Source of the DNA: Malus domestica
Lineage: Eukaryota > Streptophyta > Magnoliopsida > Rosales > Rosaceae
Direction of reading: 5' to 3'
NCBI RefSeq assembly: GCF_042453785.1
Contig: NC_091675.1
Coordinates: 51,098,501-51,162,500 of the forward strand
DNA length: 64,000 nt
Below, in pieces: positions 38,079 to 47,400 of the stretch (position 1 is the stretch's first letter; every line of letters begins with the position of its first letter). Made by a program: the position numbers and the translations under genes. Below the pieces are notes generated by a model. That model saw nothing but the letters and a program-made list of their open reading frames with translations. It did no database searches and was not told the origin of the DNA.

Positions 38079-38232
38079 GGGAGTTTTAACGAAAAGCACA
38101 CAATACTGTTCACTTTAACGAAAAACCACATTTTTACACTAAAAAGTCAAACTAGGTACTATTCACTTTACCCTTTATTTTGTCCTTATCATTAAAGCTC
38201 AAAGTTTTCAAACCCTGTTCATTAATTTTCCT
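38079..38232. mobile_element. Mutator-type MITE, third copy of the 24479/25578 family
   Basis: Begins GGGAGTTTTAACGAAAAGC and ends AATTTTCCT in A-rich flanks, with internal GTACTATTCACTTTACCC. The matching place in the other duplicate (near 36741) lacks it, so it inserted after the duplication. Confidence 0.75.
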
Positions 38233-38545
38233 TAAAAAAATTGAGTTACCTCCTATGTTACCAACAATGGTTTTAAAAACGAGCCTTGCGATGCGCCTAG
38301 GCGGTCTTTGAGGCGAGGCGGTGAGGAAAATGCCTTTGCCCAGCAGGAGTATGTTTAAACTCGCTTAGGGTAGTCGAGGTGCACCAAAGGCATCAACTGG
38401 GGCGTTTTCTTTTCAAGGTTAGGGTTTATCATAGTGGAGAATTTTTTTTATTTGATTGTTGATTATTCTTCTATAATTAATTTTGACTCCGTATGTTTGA
38501 TTTCGACTCTATATATTTGATGTCGGTTTTATTGTTATATATATT

Positions 38546-38911
38546 TGTTGATGCACAAAACCGGAGGGGTCTTGGAACAACGTAAATCCGACCGTAAATC
38601 TGCAAGAAAGTAAATAACACAGATGTATCGTGGTGCACTCCAATGTTTGGGCTACGTCCACACTGATATTGTATTTCTCTGTTTGTGAGAGGATTGTGAG
38701 GGAGAGAGAGCTTGAATATGAGAGTGAGGCTTTGGGGATCTCAGGCCTAAGAATTGGCCTCCCCCAATGAGGAGAGTGATGAGTCATTTTATAGAATAAG
38801 GGCTCCTTACTTATTACATATTTGCCCATTCATTTATTACATAATTACATTTGAGTCATCCGAGTATTTATACGAGGTCTAAATACAGAGGCCCTAAGTA
38901 TGGTATAAACA
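38546..38911 (-). repeat. 3' LTR of the gene-carrying element
   Basis: TGTTGATGC...TATAAACA on the plus strand. Adjacent TSD ATATT on the left, purine-rich GGAGGACTAC (minus strand) on the right. Confidence 0.9.
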
Positions 38912-39125
38912 GTAGTCCTCCAAGTCTTCAGTCAAGAGACTTTTTTGGTTGGAGACTTGAAATTTAGTTCATGTGTGGGCCGAAGTAACTAGATGTCGTC
39001 TAGAACTGATACTCGATATGAGGCAGTGCCCAATCTGAAATGATGCTCAACCAGAAGTAGCACATGTTGCGAGGCTGCTCTGCTTGTGGCTTATGTTGCC
39101 TTGGTTGGTTTGGCTTGTGGCGTTG

Positions 39126-39660
39126 AAGGTGAGAGAGTCCCTTTTATAGAATAAGGGCTCGATCCTCAATACATAAGTGATGGGCTAAGAGTTGATGCTC
39201 GCGGCGAGGCAGTTGCTCAGTAGGCGGCGATGCTATCTAATGATGATGATGGAGTGCCTTTTATAAAATAAGGGCTCGCTCCTCAGTACATGAATAATGG
39301 GTTATGAGTGATGCTCGCGGCGAGACGGTTGCTCAGTTGGCAGCGATGCTCTCTAATGAAGGTGAGGGAGTCCCTTTTATAAAATAAGGGCTCACTCATC
39401 AGTACATGAATAATGGGTTATGAGTGATGCTCGCGGCGAGACGGTTGCTTAACTGGCGGTGATGCTTTCTAATGAAGGTGAGGGAGTCCCTTTTATAAAA
39501 TAAGGACTCGCTCTTCAGTACATGAATAATGGGTTAGGAGTGATGCTTGCGGCGACGCGGCTGCTCAGCTGGCGGCGATGCTCTCTAATGAAGGTGAGAG
39601 AGTCCATTTTATAAAATAAGGGCTCGCTCCTCAGTATATAAATAATGGGCTAAGTCCCCC
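39126..39660. repeat. 116-bp tandem repeat, about 4.6 units
   Basis: Units begin near 39126, 39242, 39358, 39474 and 39590. Each contains GAGTCCCTTTTATAAAATAAGGG and GATGCTCGCGGCGAG. They lie between the 3' LTR and the host-gene fragments of the LTR element. The segment ATAGAATAAGGGCTC also occurs in the LTRs, so the array may derive from LTR sequence. Confidence 0.85.
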
Positions 39661-39825
39661 AAGTATTTTTCATGAGGCCCAGTTGAGGCCCAATATATGG
39701 TACATAATGTAGTCCCCCAAGTCTTCAGTCAATAGAGTCTGTTGGCTGGAGACTTCAAATAGAATCCATGTATGGGCCAAAGTGGCGGTTGTTCGGATGC
39801 GGTATTTGTATACCCTGCACTGAAG

Positions 39826-40110
39826 CTTTGCAGGTGAAACTTTGCAAGTGAAGCTTTTGAAGCTGGAGCTTTGTAAATGAAGCTTTTGAAGCAGGAGCTC
39901 TCGAAGCTGGAGCTCTGTAAATGAAGCTTTCGAAGCTGATTGACATAAGTGATGCTCATGGATGTTGACATGAGTGATGCTCATGAATGTTGACATGAGT
40001 GATGCTCATGAATGTTGACATGAATGATGGTCATGAATGTTTATGTATGATTGACATAAGTGATGCTCATGAATGTTTATGTATGATTGACATGAGTGAT
40101 GGTCATGTAT
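39826..40110. repeat. two short minisatellites inside the LTR element
   Basis: 39826-39938 holds repeated AAGCTTT(T/C)GAAGCTGGAGCT units. 39939-40110 holds ~25-bp units TTGACATGAGTGATGCTCATG, some with an inserted TTTATGTATGA. Confidence 0.85.
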
Positions 40111-40120
40111 AATTTTGGAG

Positions 40121-40387
40121 TACTGGACGTACTTTTGATCATCTGGTTGGTGATAATAGCGGCAGGCTGCCGAATAATTTTTTAGAGTATTGGGCGTACT
40201 TTTGATCACCTGGTTGGTGGTAATAGCGGCAGGCTGCCGAATAATTTTGGAGTACTGGGCGTACTTTTGATCACCTGGTTGGTGGTAATAGTGGCAGGCT
40301 GCCGAATAATTTTTTGTAGTACTGGACATACTTTTGATCACTTGGTTGGTGATAATAGCGGCAGGCTGTCGAATAATTTTTTGTAGT
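40121..40387. repeat. ~66-bp tandem repeat, four units, interrupted by a solo LTR
   Basis: Units start near 40121, 40188, 40252 and 40320 (TACTGG.CGTACTTTTGATCA...GGCAGGCTGCCGAATAATTTT). A further partial unit resumes right after the solo LTR at 41513-41553. Confidence 0.88.
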
Positions 40388-41507
40388 TGTTGACCCTAAA
40401 AACTACCAAGCCTACGTGATGCGCAAGCCGAGTAATCTATGAGCTAACTACGTCCTTCGGTTGAATGCGGGGCATGCTAACTCGTCGGCCAAGGAGTAAA
40501 ATATGCTGATGTTGTGATGAGTGCGCGGCCGACTTCTGCGTCTTGCAGTTACGACCGAGGAAGGAACACGTCTCGACCTCTTGGGTTCTCGAACCTGAAG
40601 ACAAGACTACTATTCTTACGAAGCTCACAAATCGTCGTCGTCGGATTCGGTCACATTGATGGTATTCGTCAGAGTAAACTCACGCTGAATCGACACCAAA
40701 GTGTAAGGACACAAATACTCAAGCGGATATATGTCTTAACAATAAACGTGGTTTGGCCGTCGGAATGCCGAACTCTAAATCCCACTTGAGAGTATCCAAT
40801 CATAAACTAACTCGACGTGCAATGTGCCGAGCCTAATAAACTGTAACACCTCACTTTGCCAAGAAGGCTAATGAGATGACCTCAACCAATAAGGATTCGG
40901 GAATCCTTTTCAACCGAGACTTGGATAGATAACCAGTCACCCTTGACGCAGTGCTATCTATGCCGACTGAAGATGCTGCGAGACCGGCTGGTTCTACGGT
41001 GACAGTGCTATCTATGCCAACTAAAGATATCACCGGTTGCCTTCACAGTGCTGTTTATCCAAACTAAAGGTGTGTCGGCGAAAAAAGAAAAGGAAAAAGT
41101 CTTAAGGCTGTTGAGAGAATTTGCACAGGGCAGTTGTGTGTTGAATTGAAGGGGGTTTGAATGATGCACAGCCTCCTCTATTTATAGCATTAGGTCTTCT
41201 CTAGATCGAGTTATATCCCTACTCGGATTATGACTCCTTATTCTAACCAAACACTATCTTGACCAATCCTATTTTCACTATGACTATGAACCCGATCCTT
41301 TACCAAGCCGCATTCACTTCCGGGTTATAAATATCTATATCTTGCTGAGACTCCTTATTGTGCCAAGATTCAATTACTCGTCTTGCAGCACGACTCGGCC
41401 GACCTAGGTTAGGAAGCCCATGAACTAAACGATCCATGATAACTTTTCGTAAGACCTTCCGGGCCGAGAATAGAACTCGGCCCAAACCATTATTTTGGTC
41501 CCAAACA
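40388..41507. mobile_element. 1120-bp solo LTR nested in the gene-carrying element (TSD GTAGT)
   Basis: TGTTGACCC...GGTCCCAAACA, with GTAGT at 40383-40387 and 41508-41512. Removing it and one GTAGT restores a normal tandem-repeat unit (TTTTTTGTAGTACTGG), which confirms the boundaries. The interior has promoter-like TCTATTTATAGC near 41178-41189. No internal domain remains, so it is a recombination product of a full element. Confidence 0.92.
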
Positions 41508-41723
41508 GTAGTACTGGATGTACTATTGATCACCTGGTTGGTGATAATAGAGGGTCTGGTTCTTTTGGGCATATGGGCCTTCGCCCTCCACATAACATTC
41601 CAGCCCATTATTTTGGGCTTGCCTTTTTTTTTTATTATTATTTTTTTATTACCCTTTGATGGGGTTTATATGTTTCCGAAAAAAATAAATCACATCATTC
41701 AAAAACAAGAAAAGTAAATCACA

Positions 41724-42227
41724 TCATTCTGGTGGGGTATTTATTCCTTGCTTTTTCTTTTTGCTTTTACTTTTCTCTTTTTGCTTTTGGTTTCTGCTTT
41801 CTACTTTTGTTTTTGTTTCTTCTTTTCTGCTGCATGGTCCACGAATCCACCCCAAAGGCTCCATAATATTCTCCCACACTGGAAAGTGGAGACGTTTGGT
41901 GCCGACAAAATGATGGGGCATCGTCTGGTGCGCTTGCCTTGATTGAGGTGAAAAGTGAAGGGGCACGTCGCTCGGACACGTGCCATAAGGAACTCCCAGA
42001 ATACGCAGGGGAATGAGCATTTCTTGATCCCGCTGGGTTATCCCGTGACTAACCTTGAGTTTCAGGTCAAAGATCAAGTTGTCTTCGGCGCTGAGATCAT
42101 TGAAAACGCCAAAATCCCAGCAGAGAAAAATCACCACCGGAGAGCCCATCTTTGGGTGGTTCCCTGTTATCGGACCTTCCGTGAAGCCCCCACGAAACCT
42201 GACTCGACGATCTAAGTCGGATTGCAA
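41724..42227 (-). other. unassigned 167-codon open frame in the LTR element
   Basis: An open frame in the element's sense orientation, reading through a Lys/Gln-rich tail (KQKEKSKSKKKKQ). The frame opens without a clear ATG and I recognise no domain. It lies next to the syntaxin fragment, so it could be a fourth captured host segment or nonfunctional sequence. Confidence 0.3.
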
Positions 42228-42236
42228 TTCATGCTG

Positions 42237-42349
42237 TTAGAGATCTGCTGCTCCTTGCGCCTGCACCAACATTGCCATGTCCAGGAACACCTGGTGTAGC
42301 TCTTGCAGGTTCCTCTCCATGTCCTTTACGGCGTCGTGTCGCTCTTTTC
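42237..42349 (-). pseudogene. captured Qa-SNARE (plant syntaxin) fragment
   Basis: The frame reads [12 protein letters not shown], then [14 protein letters not shown] and VQAQG before diverging to AADL and a stop at 42237-42239. This is the SNARE helix of SYP1-type plant syntaxins, including the central glutamine of the zero layer (HQVF). Only about 33 residues remain; the N-terminal Habc domain and membrane anchor are absent. It lies in the sense orientation of the LTR element, 3' of the TM9SF fragment. Confidence 0.85.
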
Positions 42350-42499
42350 TCTCTCTTTCTCTCAATATCTTTGTCCACCAAGACTCTGTAGGAAACTAAA
42401 ACTTCGCAGATCTCTCAACGCACCGTGAGTGAGTGAGTGGGTGAGTCGAGAGGAGCGAGTGAGGGCTGAATTGAGCAGTGGGTCGGGGACGAGTTGGCA

Positions 42500-42644
42500 T
42501 CTAGAACTGGGGTTGTGAAACGGGCCGACCTTGTTGGCATACAGAGGGACTAAATCTCCTTCTTTGTAGCGATGATTTGACCCGTCGGACCTGACTAGAT
42601 CTGTACCGGACAAAATTAGCAAAGCAATGATGCAGTGTACTGAG
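42500..42644 (-). pseudogene. captured TM9SF/TMN endomembrane protein fragment
   Basis: The frame reads CIIALLILSGTDLVRS (end of a signal peptide), then HRYKEGDLVPLYANK and VGPFHNPS, the invariant start of the mature lumenal domain in transmembrane-9 superfamily proteins. Homology stops after HNPS, where family members continue with a Tyr-rich segment. About 48 codons are present, in the element's sense orientation. With so little of the family's ~600 residues left it cannot function as a TM9SF protein. Confidence 0.85.
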
Positions 42645-42689
42645 GAATCATTACGAGATCTTCGCCGGAGCTAGTAGAGTCTTCCTCTG

Positions 42690-43349
42690 TCATTCTCTCA
42701 TTCCAAGAGCTTTCTCAACTCCAAAACTCCCCTTCCTATCCTCTAAACTCTCCAAAACATGTCCGATCCTGGAATCTGGTGTAACCAAACCCCTATGAAT
42801 TTCAATGTCTCCGACCGATCCCGCCTCAACTCTGCTCTCCGTTCCTCCTCCCATTCCCAAATCCATCCAAAACACCAACCCAACAAAAAATAAGTAAAAC
42901 CCAACAAAACCGATCGCTTGCCACATATAAACCTCGGCGCTCAGATACACATAGAACAAGAACAGCGTCGCCGTCAGATAAAACATCACGTCCCTTACAA
43001 ACGGTGCCGGCTTAAGCGGAAAGGGCGCGGCGTAAATCGCTATAAACCCTACCATGAATGCCGACACGAAAATACCGGTGGACAAAATCGTGCCGAACCC
43101 GGTTCAGTACTGCCCCGTCCGAACCGCTGCGACCGAGGTAAAGACGCCAGGGGTGCCGTTTTCGAGCGCGTGAAGGGTGACGGCGGCCATGCTGGTGGTC
43201 AAATCGAGGGCAAAAACGAGTTTGGTGGTGACAAGAGAGAAGTGATCCTGGGCTGTTTTGATGAGGATGTAGATGAGGAGGAGGAGAAGGATGAGAGAGA
43301 GAGAGAATTCAGGTTTTGAAAGAGGAGGAGAGAGAGATGGCCATGCCAT
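42690..43349 (-). pseudogene. captured cation/calcium exchanger (CCX) fragment with premature stop
   Basis: Frame 43349-43104 reads FSLVTTKLVFALDL, SMAAVTLHALENGTPG and SVAAVRTGQY, then TGA, then continues without shift through TGFGTILSTGIFVSAF, VGFIAIYAAPF, FLFYVYLSAEVYMW and VGFYLFFVGLVFWMDLG to about 42690. This is the first exchanger repeat of plant CCX proteins. The stop is where family members have Arg, consistent with CGA-to-TGA. The family's ion-binding GNG.PD motif reads ENGTPG here, so key acidic and glycine residues are lost. The second repeat is absent. Confidence 0.88.
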
Positions 43350-43465
43350 TTAGCAAGCAAAAAGCTCCAATCTTCCCGACTTTGGTTCTTGGGTTTCTGT
43401 GATTTTGTAGATTCACGGCGGAGGTAAAAAAAATGAAAGAGAACCCACATAACTTTTCATATCGA

Positions 43466-43485
43466 TTCCCACAGATGGCGCCAAA
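43466..43485 (-). other. primer-binding-site-like motif of the LTR element
   Basis: Directly next to the 5' LTR on the minus strand: TTTGGCGCCATCTGTGGGAA. The TGGCGCC start resembles primer-binding sites of Tat/Athila-type gypsy elements. Confidence 0.6.
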
Positions 43486-43852
43486 TGTTGATGCACAAAA
43501 TCGGAGGGGTCTTGGAACAACGTAAATCTGACCGTGAATCTGCAAGAAAGTAAATAACACAAATGTATCGTGGTTCACCCCAATGTTTGGGCTACGTCCA
43601 CACTGATATTGTATTTCTCTGTTCGTGAGAGGATTGTGAGGGAGAGAGAGCTTGAATATGAGAGTGAGGCTTTGGGGATCTCAGGCCTAAGAATTGGCCA
43701 CCCCCAATGAGGAGAGTGAGGAGTCCTTTTATAGAATAAGGGCTCCTCACTTATTACATATTTGCCCCCTTCATTTATTACATAATTACATTTGAGTCCT
43801 CCGAGTATTTATACGAGGTCTAAATACAGAGGCTCTAAGTATGGTATAAACA
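43486..43852 (-). repeat. 5' LTR of the gene-carrying element
   Basis: 367 bp, near-identical to 38546-38911, flanked on the right by TSD ATATT (43853-43857). Confidence 0.9.
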
Positions 43853-44181
43853 ATATTAATAATTTTAGCTCTTATGAGGCTTTGCCTCATCCCTCAAGGT
43901 TTTTGCCTAGACGGGGCTATCCATGAAACGCCTTAGTTTCGCCTTCGCCTTTAAAAACATTGGTTACCAATTTATTTTATATTGAAACCTCAACTTCCAT
44001 AATTGCCCAGCTAGATAAAATGACAAACACACATGTTGCAAGGAACAACACTTTTAAACTTTATGGTACATTTAGTAATCATATAAATGATATTAAATTC
44101 TTTACTTACATTACAAGCATTATGGAAGAAAAAATTCACTCTTGCATCAAACTTTTGAACCTTGAAATTAGGTATCTACTG

Positions 44182-47100
44182 CTAAAACAGCAACTCATCG
44201 GTACCGGGTGAGACATCCTTGACTTTTTTGTCGTTACCGGTATTGTTCCCGGACCGGAAACTGCAAGGATCAGCATCCGCAAGCATCTTTATAACCTCCC
44301 GCATTGTCGGGCGCAACGATGGTAGCTTCGTAGTACAAAGAACAGCAACCTTCAAGACCTTGATCATGTCATCCTGGACACTTACATCTGCCACTTTTTC
44401 ATCGAGAATCTTAACAACCGCTTCACGGTCACTCAGATGCGTTGAAACCCAGTAAACAATATCTTTTCCTTCCCCGTAATCCTCTTCAATTGGTCTCCTA
44501 CCAGTTACTAGCTCTAGCAGCACAACACCGAAGCTATACACATCGCACTTTTCGTTCACTTTAGCAGTATATGCCAGCTCTGCAGGAAATCAGTTCAAAA
44601 TGTTTGAATACATGCATGTTGTGAAGATTTTGGATACAATCTGAATTGAATGAGACGGTCCAATATAAAAAATGAAAGCAACATCAAATCTCGTGAGCAG
44701 ATTAAAATTCTAGAGTTGTAGAAAACGTCGCAGAGAAATTGATACAAGCATAGTTGAAGTAAGAAACCAAGGCTAACGTATGTGACCAACAACGATGGAA
44801 GGATAAAAGTATGTGCTTTTGTAGATTTGAAACTCACCGGGAGCAATATAGCCATGTGTGCCGGCGAATGAGCTGTAATCAGAACCCTTCTGAGAATTTT
44901 CTGCAATCTTTGCAACCCCAAAATCAGCAACTTTTGCCTCATAATCGTCGTCGAGCAGAATGTTGGTGGATTTAATATCCCTGTGAATTATAGCTGGTGA
45001 ACAATCATGGTGCAGATAAGCAATCCCCCGAGCTGCTCCCAAAGCAATCTTATACCTCTGGCACCAATCCAATTCGGGCTTCCCGCATTTAATCTCTCTG
45101 TGAAGCGCTTCAAACAAATTACCATTTGCCATGTACTCAAACACGAGAACTCTAGATCCGCCCTTCACTAAACAAGCGTATAGCTTCAGTATATTTTTAT
45201 GCCTTATCTTCCCCAAAATGTCCATCTCTGCCATCAAAAGCTTCATGCCATCTCCTTTCCAAAGTTGTTTGACAGCTACCGTGCCACGACCTTTCTTCAA
45301 ATCTATGCGGTAAACTTTCCCTGTACTACCACTTCCAATCAAATTTTCTTCTTCCAAATCGCATATCTCATCTGCATCTATTTCCAACTGGTGGAAAGAT
45401 GCAAGTTTCCATTTCGGATCTTTCTCCTTCCCTGCTTCCAAATTATTTTCTCTGTCAACCGCCTTCCCAAGCTTGAAATTCTTATAACTGACAAGCAGTA
45501 ATCCAGCAAAAACAGCAACCAACGCTGATGCTATAATAATGAACAAAACCAGTTTACTTTCAAGCACCCTTTTTCTATTCGGCTTTTCAGTACACGTGTT
45601 CATCCCAGAATTTGTGCGAGTTCTGGAATATTGATCGATGCAGAGTCCCTTGTTTCCGGCGAAGGCTTTGTCTCCTCCCATGGTCAGAAGATCAGATGGT
45701 ACTCTTCCAGATAACTGATTCCCAGACAAATCTATAGAACTTAGCTTCAGTTTCGCCAAAGCTTCAGGAATCAAACCCATGAGGTGGTTTTTCGAGAGAT
45801 TTAGAGAGTTCAAAGAGCTCATTAGTGATAATGTACGAGGGATATTACCAGTTAAAGAATTCGAAGCAAGATTCACGTCCACCAACTTAACACAGTTTCC
45901 CAATTCTGATGGTATTGATCCTGTCAAAGAATTGAATTCGAGATGCAAAGATGACAGCAGCTTTAGAGCACCCATTTCAGAAGGAATTTCACCAGAAAAG
46001 TTATTACTGCTCAGATAGAGCTTCTCCAAGTTCAATAGGTCCCCAAGTTGCGGTGAAAGATAACCTGAGAAACCATTGTTCTGCAATATCAACTGATTCA
46101 AGCTGGTAGAAAACCCAATGCTGGGGGATATCTCTCCGCTGAAGTTGTTATCACTAAAATCAATCATTGTCGCGTAGGGAAGTGACCAAAACTCGGCTGG
46201 AATCTTCCCAGACAAACGGTTCTGATTGACTCTCAGCCGCTGTAGAGATTTACAACGAACATAAGAATCTGGAAACTCCCCAGAAAAATTGTTGTCCAAA
46301 GCAAGCAAGAAATTTAACCTGCCGTTTTCACAAAGAAACCTTGGGAAACCACCTGAAAACTGATTCTCGGATATGTCGATGCTTTCCAAAGGTGAGAATC
46401 TACCAAAATTGGTCGGAAATTCCCCAGAAAATCTGTTTCCGTAGATTGAGACTGATCCAAGGTGTTTCATATCGCCGAACCCAGCAGGGAATTCCCCGGA
46501 GAAATTGTTCCCAAATAACTGAAAAACCTTCAAGTTCTTGAGATTTCCCATCTCCGAAGGCAACTTCCCATAAAACTTGTTTGATGAGATATCAAATTCC
46601 CTTAAGAGGGTGAGACTAGCAAGCCCTCGTGGGATTTCTCCAGTCAAATTGTTTTGAAAAAGTTCAATCTTATTGAGGTTTTGTAGATGGGAAATGGACT
46701 CAGAGATCTTCCCAGAGAGCTTGTTTCTCGACATATCCAACGTCTCCAATGCCGTCATTTCGTAAACAGATTCCGGAATCTCTCCTCTCAACTGGGTAAA
46801 CCCCAGATGGAGCCAAGTTACGTGGGTCAAGTTTTCAAGCCCCTCAGGAATTTCACCTTCATCAAACTCATTTTCCCCAAGCACGAGAGAAACCAACCCA
46901 GTCAGATTCCCCACCCAGGATGGGAATGCGGCGGAGAAGAAGTTTGTCGAAAGATCAAGAATCTCCAATTTTCCGAGGGCAGAAAGATCGGGGATTGCTC
47001 CCACCATTTTGTTGCCGGTGAGATTTAAAGTTTTAAGATTTGCGCAACGAGTGACTTGGGCAGGAAGCTTTCCGGTAATGTTGTTGGAAGGCAGTGAAAG

Positions 47101-47400
47101 CGTCACTAGGCTGTCAAGACCACCAATGGCGGGCGAAATCTCCCCCGAAAGGGACTTGTTATCAAGAGAAATTCCAATCACTTTTCCGCTAATCCCATCA
47201 CAAGCAACTCCGAAGAAGTTGCAGGGCGACCGGTCAGCGGTCTCTTTCCAGGAATCGAGAACATTCAGAGGGTCCTTGAGCTGCCTCTTCAACTCAAGGA
47301 CGGCTTCAGTTTCCGTTTGACTTCCGACCGTTAGAGGCAAACATGGCGGGAAAAGCAAACCGAAGAGAAATACAGTTGATAGCAGCAAGTACAGTGCCAT
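44182..47400 (-). CDS. LRR receptor-like kinase, CEPR2/HAESA-like subfamily XI, 986 aa
   Basis: Two exons on the minus strand: 47400-44838 and 44579-44182, joined phase 1 (APG|ELAYT becomes APE-LAYT, the kinase APE motif). The intron is 258 bp, GT-AG. The first ATG giving a signal peptide (MALYLLLSTVFLFG) is at 47400. An LRR N-terminal cap (DPLNVLDSWKETADRSPCNFFGV) is followed by about twenty plant-type LRRs with LSGEIP/LTGNIP spacing, a transmembrane helix (about 617-640), then the kinase: IGSGSTGKVYR (about 685), VAVKQLW, HRDIKSTNILLD (about 805), DFGVAK. Motifs are intact. This closely resembles CEPR2 (C-terminally encoded peptide receptor), but the ligand assignment is by family resemblance. 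Its 3' end has been tandemly duplicated (37396-37668). Confidence 0.93.

Larger units (their letters stand above)
38546..43852 (-). mobile_element. 5.3-kb nonautonomous LTR retrotransposon carrying host-gene fragments
   Basis: LTRs of 366 bp (38546-38911) and 367 bp (43486-43852) start TGTTGATGCAC and end GGTATAAACA, with few differences. The target duplication ATATT is at 38541-38545 and 43853-43857. Read on the minus strand, the LTR at 43852-43486 is followed by TTTGGCGCCATCTGTGGGAA, a primer-binding-site-like motif sharing the GGCGCC core used with tRNA-Asp-type primers by some gypsy elements. GGAGGACTAC precedes the 3' LTR. No gag, protease, RT, RNase H or integrase motif was found inside. 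The interior instead holds fragments of an exchanger, a TM9SF protein and a syntaxin in element sense, then several minisatellites, and a nested solo LTR. It must have been mobilised by another element's proteins. Confidence 0.9.
38265..43962. mobile_element. second copy of the hAT-type MITE, split by the LTR element
   Basis: Left part 38265-38545 and right part 43858-43962 together match the intact copy at 36771-37154. The 8-bp flank GTTACCAA is at 38257-38264 and 43963-43970. The copy is interrupted by 38546-43852 plus its 5-bp duplication. Confidence 0.85.

Noticed and set aside
39126..40387. CRISPR-like or satellite array
   Set aside because: The units are head-to-tail with no spacers and lie within a retrotransposon of a eukaryotic genome.
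43858..44181. Separate gene between the LTR element and CEPR2-like stop
   Set aside because: The sequence is the 3' flank of the kinase and is duplicated at 37155-37395 without a conserved frame.
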